Assembly: GCF_900103545.1 (NCBI RefSeq)
Contig: NZ_FNHH01000005.1
Coordinates: 1-64,000 of the forward strand
DNA length: 64,000 nt
Reading direction: 5' to 3'
Source of the DNA: Daejeonella rubra
GTDB lineage: Bacteria > Bacteroidota > Bacteroidia > Sphingobacteriales > Sphingobacteriaceae
The notes below the pieces were generated by a model. The model did not search any database. It had not been told where the DNA came from and saw only the letters and a list, made by a program, of their open reading frames with translations. Made by a program: the position numbers and the translations under genes. This document shows positions 1-10,080 of the stretch, in pieces (position 1 is the first letter of the stretch; each line of letters opens with the position of its first letter).

Positions 1-168
1 AAGCCTTCCATCAAATCACAGTTTGAGTTTGATCAAACCAAATCCCTACAACTTTCTTTTTAACTTGAATAAGCCTTATATCGAACTCACGTTAAGTTAA
101 GGTTTTTATAGCAATACCAGATTACCGGACAATTTGCTGAGGTTAGAGTATCCGGCAAAGCCGCGTAT

Positions 169-204
169 AAAAAGAGCTCCAAACAATATATTTGGAGCTC
201 TTTT
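169..204 (-). terminator. Hairpin terminator downstream of the first phosphoesterase gene
   Basis: A 14-bp perfect inverted repeat (AAAAGAGCTCCAAA / TTTGGAGCTCTTTT) with a 7-base loop lies just beyond the stop codon of the minus-strand phosphoesterase gene. A-rich and T-rich flanks make it usable in both directions. It probably ends the SusC-SusD-phosphoesterase operon. Nothing else recognisable was seen in bases 1-168. Confidence 0.7.
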
Positions 205-237
205 ATTGAAAAAAATAGACTTTAAGCCAAATTCTAC

Positions 238-2676
238 TTAATCATTCATCTTTTTTTGTTCAAGCTTTAGAAAAGCGCTTCTTCTTGGTGCAGGCATTTC
301 TGAATCATCACCTTTCAGGCCTTTCCAAAGCACTTCGTTGAATAAACGATCATCATTCTTGTCAACTTCAGCGAAATTAAAACCATCTGATATTTTCGAC
401 CATTTGGAAACAATTTTATTGGTTTCATTTAGATCAATTGATGAAGGAAGAGATTTATATGGGGTATTATCAGGGGTATTTGTAAAACTCCTGAACATCG
501 GCATTGCGGCAGCATCATATTGTGTCATGGGTGGCAATCCTAAAATCAATTCCATCGTTCTCAACATCCCTGAAGTAGAATACATCGTATCATCATGATA
601 TTTTCGCTTGGCATAAGGACTTATCACCATGGCAATAGAACGATGAGCATCCACATGATCAGGACCATTCTGAGCATCATCTTCCAGTATAAAAATGGCC
701 GACTGTGCCCATATAGAACTGTTGCTGATATGTTCAACTAATTTTCCTACAGCCAGATCATTGTCGGCCACACAAGCATATGGAGTTGGTTTGCCTACCC
801 CAAGACCCTGAGTATGATCTGCACCTAAACGTATAGTACTCAATTGAGGCACTACATTTTTAGCAATAAGGCCATCAAAATCAGACTTCCACTGTTCAAA
901 ACGATCAATATCCTTCACAGTCTGGTCATAATATCCGGTGAAAGTTGAGCAAACATGTTCTGCATCCAGAACCGGGATATTTCCTTTTGATCCATCAGCA
1001 AAAACGCCATAGGTTCTAAAAGTTACCCCATGTCTCTTACACATATCCCAAATAAATCCATCCTTATTATTGGCCACAGTTCGGCGACCTAATCCATCGT
1101 TTTGTCCACCACGGCGGCCGTAGGAAGTCGGCCAGGTTTTTTCAAGAAAATCAGTCGCATAAGCTCCCAAAGACCAGTTATGTCCGTCTGCGCTAACCTC
1201 CGCATCCACATAGAAGTTATCCAGGAGTACGTATTCTCTAGCAAGTTTATGCTGATTGGGAGTATATTTTTCGCCAAAAAGTGTCAGTGTTGAATCGCCA
1301 TTTCCTTCTTTAATATCTCCAAAAACCTGATCGTATGTACGATTTTCCTTAATCACATAAAACACATATTTAATTGGTGAAGGATCTCCCACCTTGCTAG
1401 GGATTGGATTTCCTTTTTCCCCATCAGTGATCAGCTCTTTATCCTTTTTATAGGGTGTATTTTTATAAACACTTTTTGAGTAAACCTCCAGGTCAGCAGC
1501 AGAAGGCACATCGATAATACTCATCGTTCCTTTCATCAAACTACCAATGTATTGTAGTCGATTATTTGCCTGAGGTAATTCACCTTTATGCGATTCCGAT
1601 TTTACATCTGCACGCACCGGCTGTGGTCCAAGTGGATTCGCAAATGAGGAAAATCCCTTGCCATTGCTCACAAAGATCTTATTCTTTATTACACGTACAT
1701 TGGTGGGATACCAACCCACAGGAATAAAGCCTTTTGAAACACTTTTACCCTTTAGGCCGACATTAAATACTGACAGGCAATTATTGTCTGCATTCGCTAT
1801 AAAAAGAGTTTTTTCATCACTTGAAAGCGCCAATCCGTTGGTTGTTGAGCCGATAGGTGAATTTGGATATATTGCCGCATCCAGCACTTCTGTTACTTTT
1901 TGAGCACTAACATCAATTACAGACACACTGTTATCCTGTGAATTTGCAACATATAATGTTTTCCCATCCCGGGTTAAGATCAGTTCATTCGGGTTAAATG
2001 ACACATCGATATGCCCGGTAATTTTGCGAAGTTTCGTATCAAAAAAAGCTACCTTTTTACCTCCCCATAAGGAAATGTAAAGCATATTCCCCTCAGGTGA
2101 TAATACACAGGTATATCCTTCGAAGCCAATATTCTCCTTATGCAGTATTTTATTATCTCTTAGATCAACCAGGTAAAGCGAATTGTTTTCTTTGGTAACA
2201 ACATACATTATGTTTGTTTTGTCATCAATTTCGATCCCGACAGGTGAGATCTTCTCAGGCCAGGGCTTGCCAAGTTTAATGGTATCCCTGATTTGCAATT
2301 TCGAATTGACTATTTCATATTTAAGGATCCAGTTATCATTTCCACCGGAAGCGAATAAAAATTTATCATCTCCGCTGAATTTTAACCCATAAAAAGATTT
2401 GGGTATTTCAACCTTATCCAATACGGTCTCAGATTTCGGATCGATTAATTGTATGGTTTGTATACTTTGCCCATTATTACTGACTGCCATCAATTTCTCT
2501 GAACGGGAAACTGTAATATTCAAAGGAAGGTCGCCAAGTTCTAATGACCTTCCTGCCGGCGACAATGACCAGCCATTAGGCAATTGTATTGTTTTTTCTT
2601 CAAGTTTGGATGCTAAATTCTGTGCATTTGAATTGAATGCCAGAAAAAGAAATCCCAGGAAATATATTCTTTTCAT
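238..2676 (-). CDS. Secreted bifunctional YncE-type beta-propeller / phosphoesterase
   Basis: This 812-residue protein has an N-terminal signal peptide (about residues 1-18, ending SNA-Q). A YVTN/YncE-like beta-propeller follows (about 40-345), with repeats such as GKTLYVANSQDNSVSVIDV. The C-terminal half (about 430-800) is a phosphoesterase of the alkaline-phosphatase superfamily (PF04185-like). It carries the metal-site signature KENRTYDQ near residue 443 and a second Asp/His cluster, GPDHVDAHRS, near 665. It should act in the periplasm or at the cell surface on phosphate or phosphonate esters; the exact substrate cannot be read from sequence. It is the last gene of an operon with the SusD (26-bp gap) and SusC genes, which implies that its product or substrate is imported by that pair. 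A paralogue with the same architecture lies at 22895-25603. Confidence 0.85.
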   Translation of the reverse strand: MKRIYFLGFLFLAFNSNAQNLASKLEEKTIQLPNGWSLSPAGRSLELGDLPLNITVSRSEKLMAVSNNGQSIQTIQLIDPKSETVLDKVEIPKSFYGLKFSGDDKFLFASGGNDNWILKYEIVNSKLQIRDTIKLGKPWPEKISPVGIEIDDKTNIMYVVTKENNSLYLVDLRDNKILHKENIGFEGYTCVLSPEGNMLYISLWGGKKVAFFDTKLRKITGHIDVSFNPNELILTRDGKTLYVANSQDNSVSVIDVSAQKVTEVLDAAIYPNSPIGSTTNGLALSSDEKTLFIANADNNCLSVFNVGLKGKSVSKGFIPVGWYPTNVRVIKNKIFVSNGKGFSSFANPLGPQPVRADVKSESHKGELPQANNRLQYIGSLMKGTMSIIDVPSAADLEVYSKSVYKNTPYKKDKELITDGEKGNPIPSKVGDPSPIKYVFYVIKENRTYDQVFGDIKEGNGDSTLTLFGEKYTPNQHKLAREYVLLDNFYVDAEVSADGHNWSLGAYATDFLEKTWPTSYGRRGGQNDGLGRRTVANNKDGFIWDMCKRHGVTFRTYGVFADGSKGNIPVLDAEHVCSTFTGYYDQTVKDIDRFEQWKSDFDGLIAKNVVPQLSTIRLGADHTQGLGVGKPTPYACVADNDLAVGKLVEHISNSSIWAQSAIFILEDDAQNGPDHVDAHRSIAMVISPYAKRKYHDDTMYSTSGMLRTMELILGLPPMTQYDAAAMPMFRSFTNTPDNTPYKSLPSSIDLNETNKIVSKWSKISDGFNFAEVDKNDDRLFNEVLWKGLKGDDSEMPAPRRSAFLKLEQKKMND

Positions 2677-2702
2677 TACGATGATTTTGGATTATGAATT
2701 TA

Positions 2703-4187
2703 CTATTTTTCCCACCAAACTTTTATCGTGCTCAGGTCTCCGCCCATTGATGTAACCGCCGACTGTAAATTAGAAGAGTTCAGAGATTGCAAATAGGTAG
2801 GATAAGGAACACGGGAAGGAAAGAGATTTTCTGCGGGGATACCTGTACCTCTGGGTAAAACAGGATATCCGGTTCTGCGCTTTTCAAACCATGACTGATA
2901 ATCCACAAAGAAGAAAGCATAGTATTTCTGCAGCATAATTTGCTCCAATTGCTGAGCTATAGCACCTGTAGAATTATATGCTATACCCGCCGAATTCAAA
3001 AATCCAGCCGGCATGCTTGCTCCCCATTGAACCATGGAAGCAGTTATGCCAGACTCATAATGCACCTGTGCAGTTTTCCCTGTATTGTAGCCCTTTAAAG
3101 CCAATTCAGCTTTGATAAACTCTACCTCCGAGTACGTCATCATCACTCCTAAAAGAGGAGACGTCTTTAATGCATCGGGGTAACTTGAATTCCGACCCAC
3201 TATATATTCTAAACTCGTTGGATAACCACTTTCTATACCCTGATAAACACTTTGTCCGTTTACCGTAACAGGGATTGCCCAAATTGCTCTCCTTGGGTCG
3301 TTTACTGCATTCATGTGATTAAGAAAAAACTTCGTGAAATAAGTACCTTCCCTCCAGTCTAAAGTACGGGCCTGGTAGTAGGGATTAAAATAAGGAAATG
3401 TTCCCGGATATCTGAAAATTGCATCATCTGCATTGGCAGCAAACACCGGGCTTGTGGCAGGGTTAGCTAAAATTGAATTAATTTGCTGGCTAACATTTAT
3501 TTCACCTTCACGCTTAGAAATTCTAAGTAATAATCTTAATCTAAGAGAATTAGCAAATTTCTTCCATTTTTGAATCCCAATATTTTTGCTTCCTGTAAGT
3601 GCATTGGCATTATAAACCATGTCACCTCCGTAAGTCAGGGCCTTAGTATCATCAAATAAGCTATTTGCTGTTTCCAGATCTTTTAAGATCTGCACATAAA
3701 TATCTTTTTGTTTATCAAAAGCTGGTGAAAAATTTCCTTCAGAAGCCTTAATAGCTTGTGAATAAGGAACATCTCCATATAAATCAGTCAAAATTGAATA
3801 GGCCCAGCTTTTATAAACCAAAGCAATTGCTTTATAATTATTCTCTTTTAGTTGATCTGATATCTTATAAATATCTTCCACATCGGTTAAGCGATCATAA
3901 AAAGCAGACCATACCGCCTGACCGGGATTAACTACATAACGATGCAAACCTTGTCCGCTAGTGCTTGCTCTTGGAGCATCAACCTGCATTAGTTCATGAG
4001 TAAAACTTCGGGAAGCTTGAATTGAACTATTGACGATACGATATTGCATCTGGCCTAATAAAATCCCCGGTGTAACATCCTTCGGTCGGTTAGGATCGAT
4101 ATTTAATTCCTCGAAATTATCAGTACAGGATAAGAGGGAAGTGAATACTAAAAGTATTGCAGTAACTATTTTAATTGAAAATTTCAT
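2703..4187 (-). CDS. SusD/RagB-like surface lipoprotein (SusD-like_2 type)
   Basis: This 494-residue protein starts with a lipoprotein signal peptide whose lipobox ends LLSC (Cys about residue 21). The mature N-terminus (TDNFEELNIDPNRP) is typical of the SusD-like_2 branch. The family binds nutrient at the outer surface and acts as a lid on the cognate SusC channel. The gene lies 30 bp after its SusC partner and 26 bp before a secreted phosphoesterase, so all three are probably co-transcribed. Tandem tetratricopeptide-like helices are expected for the family but were not mapped. The closest relative in the window by N-terminal signature is the SusD at 17800-19386. Confidence 0.9.
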   Translation of the reverse strand: MKFSIKIVTAILLVFTSLLSCTDNFEELNIDPNRPKDVTPGILLGQMQYRIVNSSIQASRSFTHELMQVDAPRASTSGQGLHRYVVNPGQAVWSAFYDRLTDVEDIYKISDQLKENNYKAIALVYKSWAYSILTDLYGDVPYSQAIKASEGNFSPAFDKQKDIYVQILKDLETANSLFDDTKALTYGGDMVYNANALTGSKNIGIQKWKKFANSLRLRLLLRISKREGEINVSQQINSILANPATSPVFAANADDAIFRYPGTFPYFNPYYQARTLDWREGTYFTKFFLNHMNAVNDPRRAIWAIPVTVNGQSVYQGIESGYPTSLEYIVGRNSSYPDALKTSPLLGVMMTYSEVEFIKAELALKGYNTGKTAQVHYESGITASMVQWGASMPAGFLNSAGIAYNSTGAIAQQLEQIMLQKYYAFFFVDYQSWFEKRRTGYPVLPRGTGIPAENLFPSRVPYPTYLQSLNSSNLQSAVTSMGGDLSTIKVWWEK

Positions 4188-4217
4188 GTCTGTTGAATTA
4201 TAAAAATCAAATTGAGA

Positions 4218-7200
4218 TTAAAACTTAAAGGTTAGATTAGTCCCAACTAATCGATTAGATGGAAACTGGGTTAACTCTACTCCCGGGGTTAAAGTCCCGT
4301 TGTTCAGATTACCACCTTCCGGATCAAATCCAGGGAATTTGGTAAAGTTGAATAGATCTCTACCCCAAATAGCTACGGATGTCTTTTGAACACCTAATTT
4401 TCTAAGCAAATTTGCAGGAAGACCAAATTCTAACCTTACTTCCCTAATCTTTAAAAATGAAGCATCAAAAATGTTAGTTTCTGCATTGCTGATTTGATAG
4501 TAGTTATCATAATAAGCGCTGGCCTGGGCAAGTTTTGTATTTGGAACGAATGAACCATCTGCAAGTTTTACAACACCTTGTCCAATAATTCCATTATCCC
4601 GACCAGGAAGAGTGACTCTTGTTTTTCCGAGAGTGTTATTTTTATGGTTGGTTTGAGAATACATTTCCCCACCATACTGTCCATCCATTAAAATGCTCAG
4701 ATTTATATTTTTATACCTGAATTCATTCATTAAACTACCTTTCCAGTCAGCAAAAGCATTACCCATTTTACGTGCAACCTGATCAAGTGGGGCAGGCAAA
4801 CCGTTGGCAGAGTTGTAAATGATCTGACCGTCAGGAGAACGTTGAAATCCTCTTCCGTACATGTCTCCCATTAATCCACCAACCCGGGCTTCAATAGTTA
4901 CATTGGTATTGTGCTGATAGATTATTTGATTAGTTAAGCCCTCAGTCAATTCCTTTACATAACTGCGGTTTCTGTTCCAAAGTAAAGTCGTACTCCATGA
5001 GAATTTTTCCTTTGAAATTGGCTTTCCGTTTATCTGGACTTCCCAGCCTTTACTATTGATCAAACCCGCATTAATTAGTGCAGTAGAAAATCCAGTAACC
5101 GGATCTAATGGAATGGATAAAATCTGATTACGGCTATTATTATTGTAATAAGCAATATCAAATCCTATTCTATTGTTTAGAAAACGCATATCCAAACCAA
5201 ACTCATAACTCGAAGTAATTTCCGGTTTTAACTCTGCATTGAATAGCTGGTTAGGGTTTGTGAATGAATTGCCATAAATACGATCATAATACCTCGCTGT
5301 TTGATAAGGTCTGGTATCATTACCAACCTGTGCCCATGATGCTCTGAATTTGGAAAAGGTAATTGCCTTTGGTAGTTCAAAAATTTCATCCAGAATAAAG
5401 CTTGAACTTACGGATGGATAAAAGAAAGAATTGTTCTTAAAGGGTAATGTACTCGACCAGTCATTTCTTCCTGTCAGATCCAAAAATATTTTTTCATCGA
5501 ATGCAATCTGTGTGCTTCCATAAACACTATTTATTGACTTCTTAGTTCTGGATGGGTCAACCACTGCCTGATCTAAGCTATTGGAAATCTGGTAAACACC
5601 CGGTTGAGCCAATTGATCTGCATATACACCGGCAAAATCATATTGCTGAATCATTGTATTTGCACCGGCACTCGCACTGATGGAAATTTTTGATGAAATT
5701 TTATCTTTGAAAGAAAGTAATAGATCAGTATTTGATTCATAAGAAAACACATTTTGTTCACGATACATTCCCCGCGGGTATCTGGTCATACTAAATGGCC
5801 TTTGCTGAGAACGGAATTCATTAGACATATCTACCCCGGTTCTAAGCAATAGATCAAACTTTTTGGAAATCTCATAAGTAGCCGAAACATTTCCAATTAA
5901 TCCATTTTTATTCATTTTATTCAGCATTTCATACATTGCTAAATAAGGGTTGTCCGGACCTGGATTAAAGGGATTCTTTTGAACTACATTTTCTAAACCG
6001 GGTTGCCAGTATGGCTTAAACCACTCAGGCCTGATGTTAGGGGTAGTACCAATTATCAGGAAATACATCAAAGTCTGATTATTGTATCCTGCCATTGGAA
6101 GATTATCACTCTTTTTATTCGAATAATTAGCTCTTCCAGTGATTTTTAATTTATCAGAAACTTTTTGATTAAAGGACAGAGCTGCATTTAATCTTTCGAA
6201 GCCCGTATTTGGAATAATCCATTTGTTTTTTAAGTGCGTAATTGAAAGCCTGGCAGAGCTTTTTTCAGATCCGCCTTCAATGGATAAGCTATTAGATAGT
6301 GTTTGCCCGGTTTGGAAATATCCTGAAATATAATCGTCATGAGCAACCCATGGTGTTTTTTGTGTTGGTTTATTACCCGGAGTATTTGGATCATACTGAT
6401 AGTAACTCTGACCATCAAATTTAGGACCCCAGGCTCTTCCTGCTGCCACTGTTGTACTTGTATTAATTCCATCAGGACTATCTAAATAGGAGTAATAGGT
6501 ATTTGTTCTTCCTTCACCATATTCAAACTGGTAATCAGGCCAACGATTAACCTGCTCAATATTAAAATTTGAGTTGAATGTAACTCCCAATCCATTGCCT
6601 TTACGCTCCCCACTCTTTGTAGTTATGATAATTACACCACCAGCTGCACGACTACCATATAAAGCTGTTGCACCCGGTCCTTTAAGTACAGTGACAGTTT
6701 CTATATCATCAGGATTGATATCTGAAACTCCTGAACCATAATCAACCGGACTATCCTGAGAAAGGTGGGAATTAAATCCGGTTCCTGTTATCTTGCTACT
6801 GATAGGAACACCATCAACCACTATTAAGGCCTGATTATTGTCAAGATTCAATGACGATTCACCTCTGAGTGTGATTCTTGATGAACCCATTGGTCCGGCA
6901 CCAGTACCCTGAATATTTAAACCTGCAACCTTACCGGAAAGTGAATTTATCCAATTATTGGTTTTGGCATCAACAACCGCATCGGCAGTAATCGTTTGAG
7001 CTGCGAATCCAAGTGATTTTTCATCTCTTTTAATTCCAAGTGCAGTTACAACAACCTCATTTAGAAACTTATTGTCTTCAGCAAGGATAACCTCGTAAAT
7101 CTTCCTGTTATCCATTTGGATCTCAATGGTTGAATAACCGATTGATGAAAAAACAAGATAGCCCTGATTAGAACTTGCATTTATTTTGAACTCTCCGTTA

Positions 7201-7388
7201 ATATCCGTGGTTGCACCATTAGTGGTTCCTTTGACACGAACACTTACTCCGGGGATAGGTTCGTTTTTCGAGTCTTTTACTTTTCCTGAAAATGAACTTT
7301 GAGCAAATGTTTCAACGTAAAAGGCGAATGGACTTATAATAAGAAGAATAAAACATTTAAGAATAATTTGTAAAAACTGTCTTTTCAT
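4218..7388 (-). CDS. SusC/RagA-family TonB-linked outer-membrane transporter
   Basis: This 1056-residue protein has an N-terminal signal segment, then a carboxypeptidase-like regulatory domain (about residues 32-110, FSGKVKDSKNEPIPGVSVRV). A TonB-dependent plug (about 110-260) includes the SusC signature NEVVVTALGIKRDE and DVETVTVLKGPGATALYGSR-like residues. A long beta-barrel runs to the terminal aromatic residue (TNLTFKF). It imports a ligand captured by the SusD partner, driven by TonB. It heads the SusC-SusD-phosphoesterase operon. The NEVVVTALG subgroup signature is shared with the SusC at 19404-22625, not with the other two SusC proteins, so these two pairs are likely related. About 260 bp separate it from the upstream GH1 gene and should hold its promoter. 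Confidence 0.93.
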   Translation of the reverse strand: MKRQFLQIILKCFILLIISPFAFYVETFAQSSFSGKVKDSKNEPIPGVSVRVKGTTNGATTDINGEFKINASSNQGYLVFSSIGYSTIEIQMDNRKIYEVILAEDNKFLNEVVVTALGIKRDEKSLGFAAQTITADAVVDAKTNNWINSLSGKVAGLNIQGTGAGPMGSSRITLRGESSLNLDNNQALIVVDGVPISSKITGTGFNSHLSQDSPVDYGSGVSDINPDDIETVTVLKGPGATALYGSRAAGGVIIITTKSGERKGNGLGVTFNSNFNIEQVNRWPDYQFEYGEGRTNTYYSYLDSPDGINTSTTVAAGRAWGPKFDGQSYYQYDPNTPGNKPTQKTPWVAHDDYISGYFQTGQTLSNSLSIEGGSEKSSARLSITHLKNKWIIPNTGFERLNAALSFNQKVSDKLKITGRANYSNKKSDNLPMAGYNNQTLMYFLIIGTTPNIRPEWFKPYWQPGLENVVQKNPFNPGPDNPYLAMYEMLNKMNKNGLIGNVSATYEISKKFDLLLRTGVDMSNEFRSQQRPFSMTRYPRGMYREQNVFSYESNTDLLLSFKDKISSKISISASAGANTMIQQYDFAGVYADQLAQPGVYQISNSLDQAVVDPSRTKKSINSVYGSTQIAFDEKIFLDLTGRNDWSSTLPFKNNSFFYPSVSSSFILDEIFELPKAITFSKFRASWAQVGNDTRPYQTARYYDRIYGNSFTNPNQLFNAELKPEITSSYEFGLDMRFLNNRIGFDIAYYNNNSRNQILSIPLDPVTGFSTALINAGLINSKGWEVQINGKPISKEKFSWSTTLLWNRNRSYVKELTEGLTNQIIYQHNTNVTIEARVGGLMGDMYGRGFQRSPDGQIIYNSANGLPAPLDQVARKMGNAFADWKGSLMNEFRYKNINLSILMDGQYGGEMYSQTNHKNNTLGKTRVTLPGRDNGIIGQGVVKLADGSFVPNTKLAQASAYYDNYYQISNAETNIFDASFLKIREVRLEFGLPANLLRKLGVQKTSVAIWGRDLFNFTKFPGFDPEGGNLNNGTLTPGVELTQFPSNRLVGTNLTFKF

Positions 7389-7647
7389 AAAAAGGATTTT
7401 CGAGTGAGATTTTTTTATCGCTCAAAAGTCCCTTTCAGATATTAACAAATAAATCCATTGATGTTTTTTTTAGGTTATGAAAAAAACAATTTAATATTCC
7501 AGTTAAAAATAATTTCATAAAAATCAGCCTTTGTTTTAAGCTTCAGTTAACCTAATATTAATCAACATTAGCACTATACTGTAATTATGAACCTGTGACC
7601 AAGAATATGGTCCATTAAGAAAAGGTACTCTGTGGATTAGGAAAAAG

Positions 7648-8988
7648 TTAACAGTTGCCCGACAAAAAATCACTGTACCAATGGCCTGACTCTTTGATGA
7701 TCCTTTTTTGGGTTTCATAATTTACATGAACTAATCCAAATCGAGGTCGGTAACCCTCTGCCCATTCAAAGTTATCAGTAAAACTCCACACAAAATAACC
7801 TTCAACATTTACGCCTTCCGACTTAGCTTTCAATATTTCTGCAATATTGGATTGCAGGTAATTTTTTCTTTTAGGATCATGTACTTTTCCATCTGCTACG
7901 GAATCAGGAAAAGCTGCTCCATTTTCTGTTACATAGATTTTCTTATAGTTATATTTAGAAAAACGATGAAGCATTTCATGCATAGCCTGAGGATACACTT
8001 CCCATTCCATGTCTGTAACTTCTTTTACTCTCTTTTTTGCACTTACCAATGATGAATTCATATAAGGCGTGAAGTAGGAATGTTTAACAACCTCCCTGGT
8101 ATAATTCTGTATTCCGATAAAATCAGGTACCGCCTGTAATGCGATTTCATCACCCTGATGCATAAATTTTTCAATCCTTTTTAAAAAGGGAAGGCTTTCA
8201 ACCGGGTAACCAAGTCCGCATAAAGGTTCAACAAACAGGCGATTGACCAGAGCATCCACTTTATTTGCTGCCTTAATGTCCTTTTCCCTGATGGTATGAG
8301 GATGTATGGCTGAACATGAAAAAGTTGTTCCAACTTCAATATCACTTCTAAGTTGTTTTGCAATATTGATTCCTGCTGCCTGTGAAAGTGCTGAATGATG
8401 GATCGCAGGAATAAAATTATCCATACCTCTCTTTCCGGGTGCATGAATGCCTAAAAAGTATCCTGCACCGGTATACACCATTGGCTCATTCAATATCATC
8501 CAATGCTTTACTCTGTCACCAAAATGGCTGATACAAAAAGACACATAATCAGAAAAATGGTCAACGATCTCTCGATTTGCCCAGCCGTTTTTCTGCTGAA
8601 GTGCTAGCGGGAGATCCCAGTGATATAAAGTAACCCATGGTGTTATACCAAATTCCAGGCAAAGGTCTATTACGCGGTCATAAAATGCTACTCCATCACT
8701 GTTTAACTCACCAGCTCCTTTGGGAAATATTCTGGACCAGGAAAAGGAAAATCGGAAGTTATTTATATGCATTGACTTCATCAATGCTATATCCCTGGCA
8801 TATTGGTTGTAAAAATCACAACTAATATCAGCAGAATGGCCTTTAAAGATTTTACCTCTCCTTTTTGAAAACTCATCCCATATTGATAGACCTTTCCCAT
8901 CTGTAATGCACGAACCTTCTGTTTGAAATGCTGAAGCTGCTACTCCCCAGACAAATTGCTCACCAAAATCGGACTTATTAATTATCAA
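7648..8988 (-). CDS. GH1 family beta-glucosidase
   Basis: This 446-residue protein is the usual length for glycoside hydrolase family 1. The acid/base glutamate lies in ILNEP (about residue 164) and the nucleophile glutamate in VTENGA (about 352). The N-terminal FVWGVAASAFQTEG and the late GYFVWSFTDNFEWAEGY motif are also family hallmarks. There is no signal peptide, so it acts in the cytoplasm on beta-glucosides or beta-galactosides. It is the last gene of a three-gene operon, 6 bp after a glycosyltransferase. That context suggests trimming of an intracellular or lipid-linked glycoside, but the substrate is inferred only from the family. Confidence 0.92.
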   Translation of the reverse strand: MIINKSDFGEQFVWGVAASAFQTEGSCITDGKGLSIWDEFSKRRGKIFKGHSADISCDFYNQYARDIALMKSMHINNFRFSFSWSRIFPKGAGELNSDGVAFYDRVIDLCLEFGITPWVTLYHWDLPLALQQKNGWANREIVDHFSDYVSFCISHFGDRVKHWMILNEPMVYTGAGYFLGIHAPGKRGMDNFIPAIHHSALSQAAGINIAKQLRSDIEVGTTFSCSAIHPHTIREKDIKAANKVDALVNRLFVEPLCGLGYPVESLPFLKRIEKFMHQGDEIALQAVPDFIGIQNYTREVVKHSYFTPYMNSSLVSAKKRVKEVTDMEWEVYPQAMHEMLHRFSKYNYKKIYVTENGAAFPDSVADGKVHDPKRKNYLQSNIAEILKAKSEGVNVEGYFVWSFTDNFEWAEGYRPRFGLVHVNYETQKRIIKESGHWYSDFLSGNC

Positions 8989-8994
8989 AATAAA

Positions 8995-10080
8995 CTAACT
9001 AGAAGTTTTCTCTAATATCTTAAAGAAATTAGAATTCCGAAATAATATAAAATCGGAACGCTTAATTTTTGAAGGCTTTTTTACTGATAAAACCTGTGAT
9101 TCCTTTTCCAGTATATCTGTCAATATCTTTTCTGTCATATCCGGATAATTTACCGGAATAACTTTCCCGTTTGAAACCCAGTCGATTATTTTTTGAAGAT
9201 GTTTTTTCTTCAGACTTTTAATTACAGGAACCCCCAGATTTTTCAATGCCTCTGCATTGCATTGCTGCTCATACTGGCCCTTCATTGGTATAACCATCAG
9301 TTTCTTTTTAAGAAACAATGCTTCTGCAGGGGTTTCAAATCCTGCTCCGCAGAAAACACCGCTTGCACTTGACATACTGTCAATAAATTCCTCATTATTG
9401 ATGGGTCTTATCCAAACATTTTTCTCATGAAATGACTCCTTGTTATGTTTAGAAAATACCTGCCATTCAACATTTTCTACCATCGACAATATTTTTACTA
9501 ATCGATCATCATCATAAGCGGGCAGATAAACGGTATAGTGACCTGAATTAATTGGTTCTTTCAGTCTTACTTCTGCTCGTATTACCGGAGTAAATATATT
9601 GCTATCATATGGTAAAAAATGGAAGCCATATTGACTTGTTGAAGGAGCATAGGTCCGAAGAATAGTTTTACCCAGGGGATCAAAACTCTTTGCCTTTGGG
9701 GCTTTTTTATTGATGACAGCGGCCTGATGACTAATTGAAACACATGGTTTTCCGGACAGATAACAAGCCCAGGCAGAAACAGGTTCAAAATCGCTGATAA
9801 CCAGATCATACTCACTAACCGGCAGTAATTTTATGTCTTTCATCAACTGCTTTAAACGCGATTTTTTATAGGTTTCGGCAATATCTACATTACCGTTCTT
9901 TCCGAAAATGAAACTTAAGCCATGAAATCGATATTTGATATCAAATTGCAGCCCCACATCTGCTTGAGTACCACTTATAAGGATATCAACATCATGGTTT
10001 TTCTTTAGCAAAGGGACGATCTCTCTTGCACGTGTAACATGGCCATTTCCTGTTCCCTGTATCGCATATAGAATCTTCAT
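8995..10080 (-). CDS. Glycosyltransferase-like protein (MJ1255/VC2487 type, GT-B fold)
   Basis: This 361-residue protein begins MKILYAIQGTGNGHVTRARE, the glycine-rich N-terminal loop seen in GT-B enzymes of the MurG/MGDG-synthase-like group. A C-terminal nucleotide-sugar segment reads FCGAGFETPAEALFLKKKLM. It has no signal peptide and probably works at the cytoplasmic membrane face. Its start codon overlaps the end of the upstream metallophosphoesterase gene by 4 bp, and the GH1 gene follows 6 bp downstream, so the three are translationally linked. A role in making or remodelling a glycolipid is plausible. Acceptor and donor are not determinable here. Confidence 0.75.
   Translation of the reverse strand: MKILYAIQGTGNGHVTRAREIVPLLKKNHDVDILISGTQADVGLQFDIKYRFHGLSFIFGKNGNVDIAETYKKSRLKQLMKDIKLLPVSEYDLVISDFEPVSAWACYLSGKPCVSISHQAAVINKKAPKAKSFDPLGKTILRTYAPSTSQYGFHFLPYDSNIFTPVIRAEVRLKEPINSGHYTVYLPAYDDDRLVKILSMVENVEWQVFSKHNKESFHEKNVWIRPINNEEFIDSMSSASGVFCGAGFETPAEALFLKKKLMVIPMKGQYEQQCNAEALKNLGVPVIKSLKKKHLQKIIDWVSNGKVIPVNYPDMTEKILTDILEKESQVLSVKKPSKIKRSDFILFRNSNFFKILEKTSS

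Noticed and set aside
1102..1293. Open frames antisense to the phosphoesterase gene
   Set aside because: They are opposite-strand readings of a strongly conserved domain.
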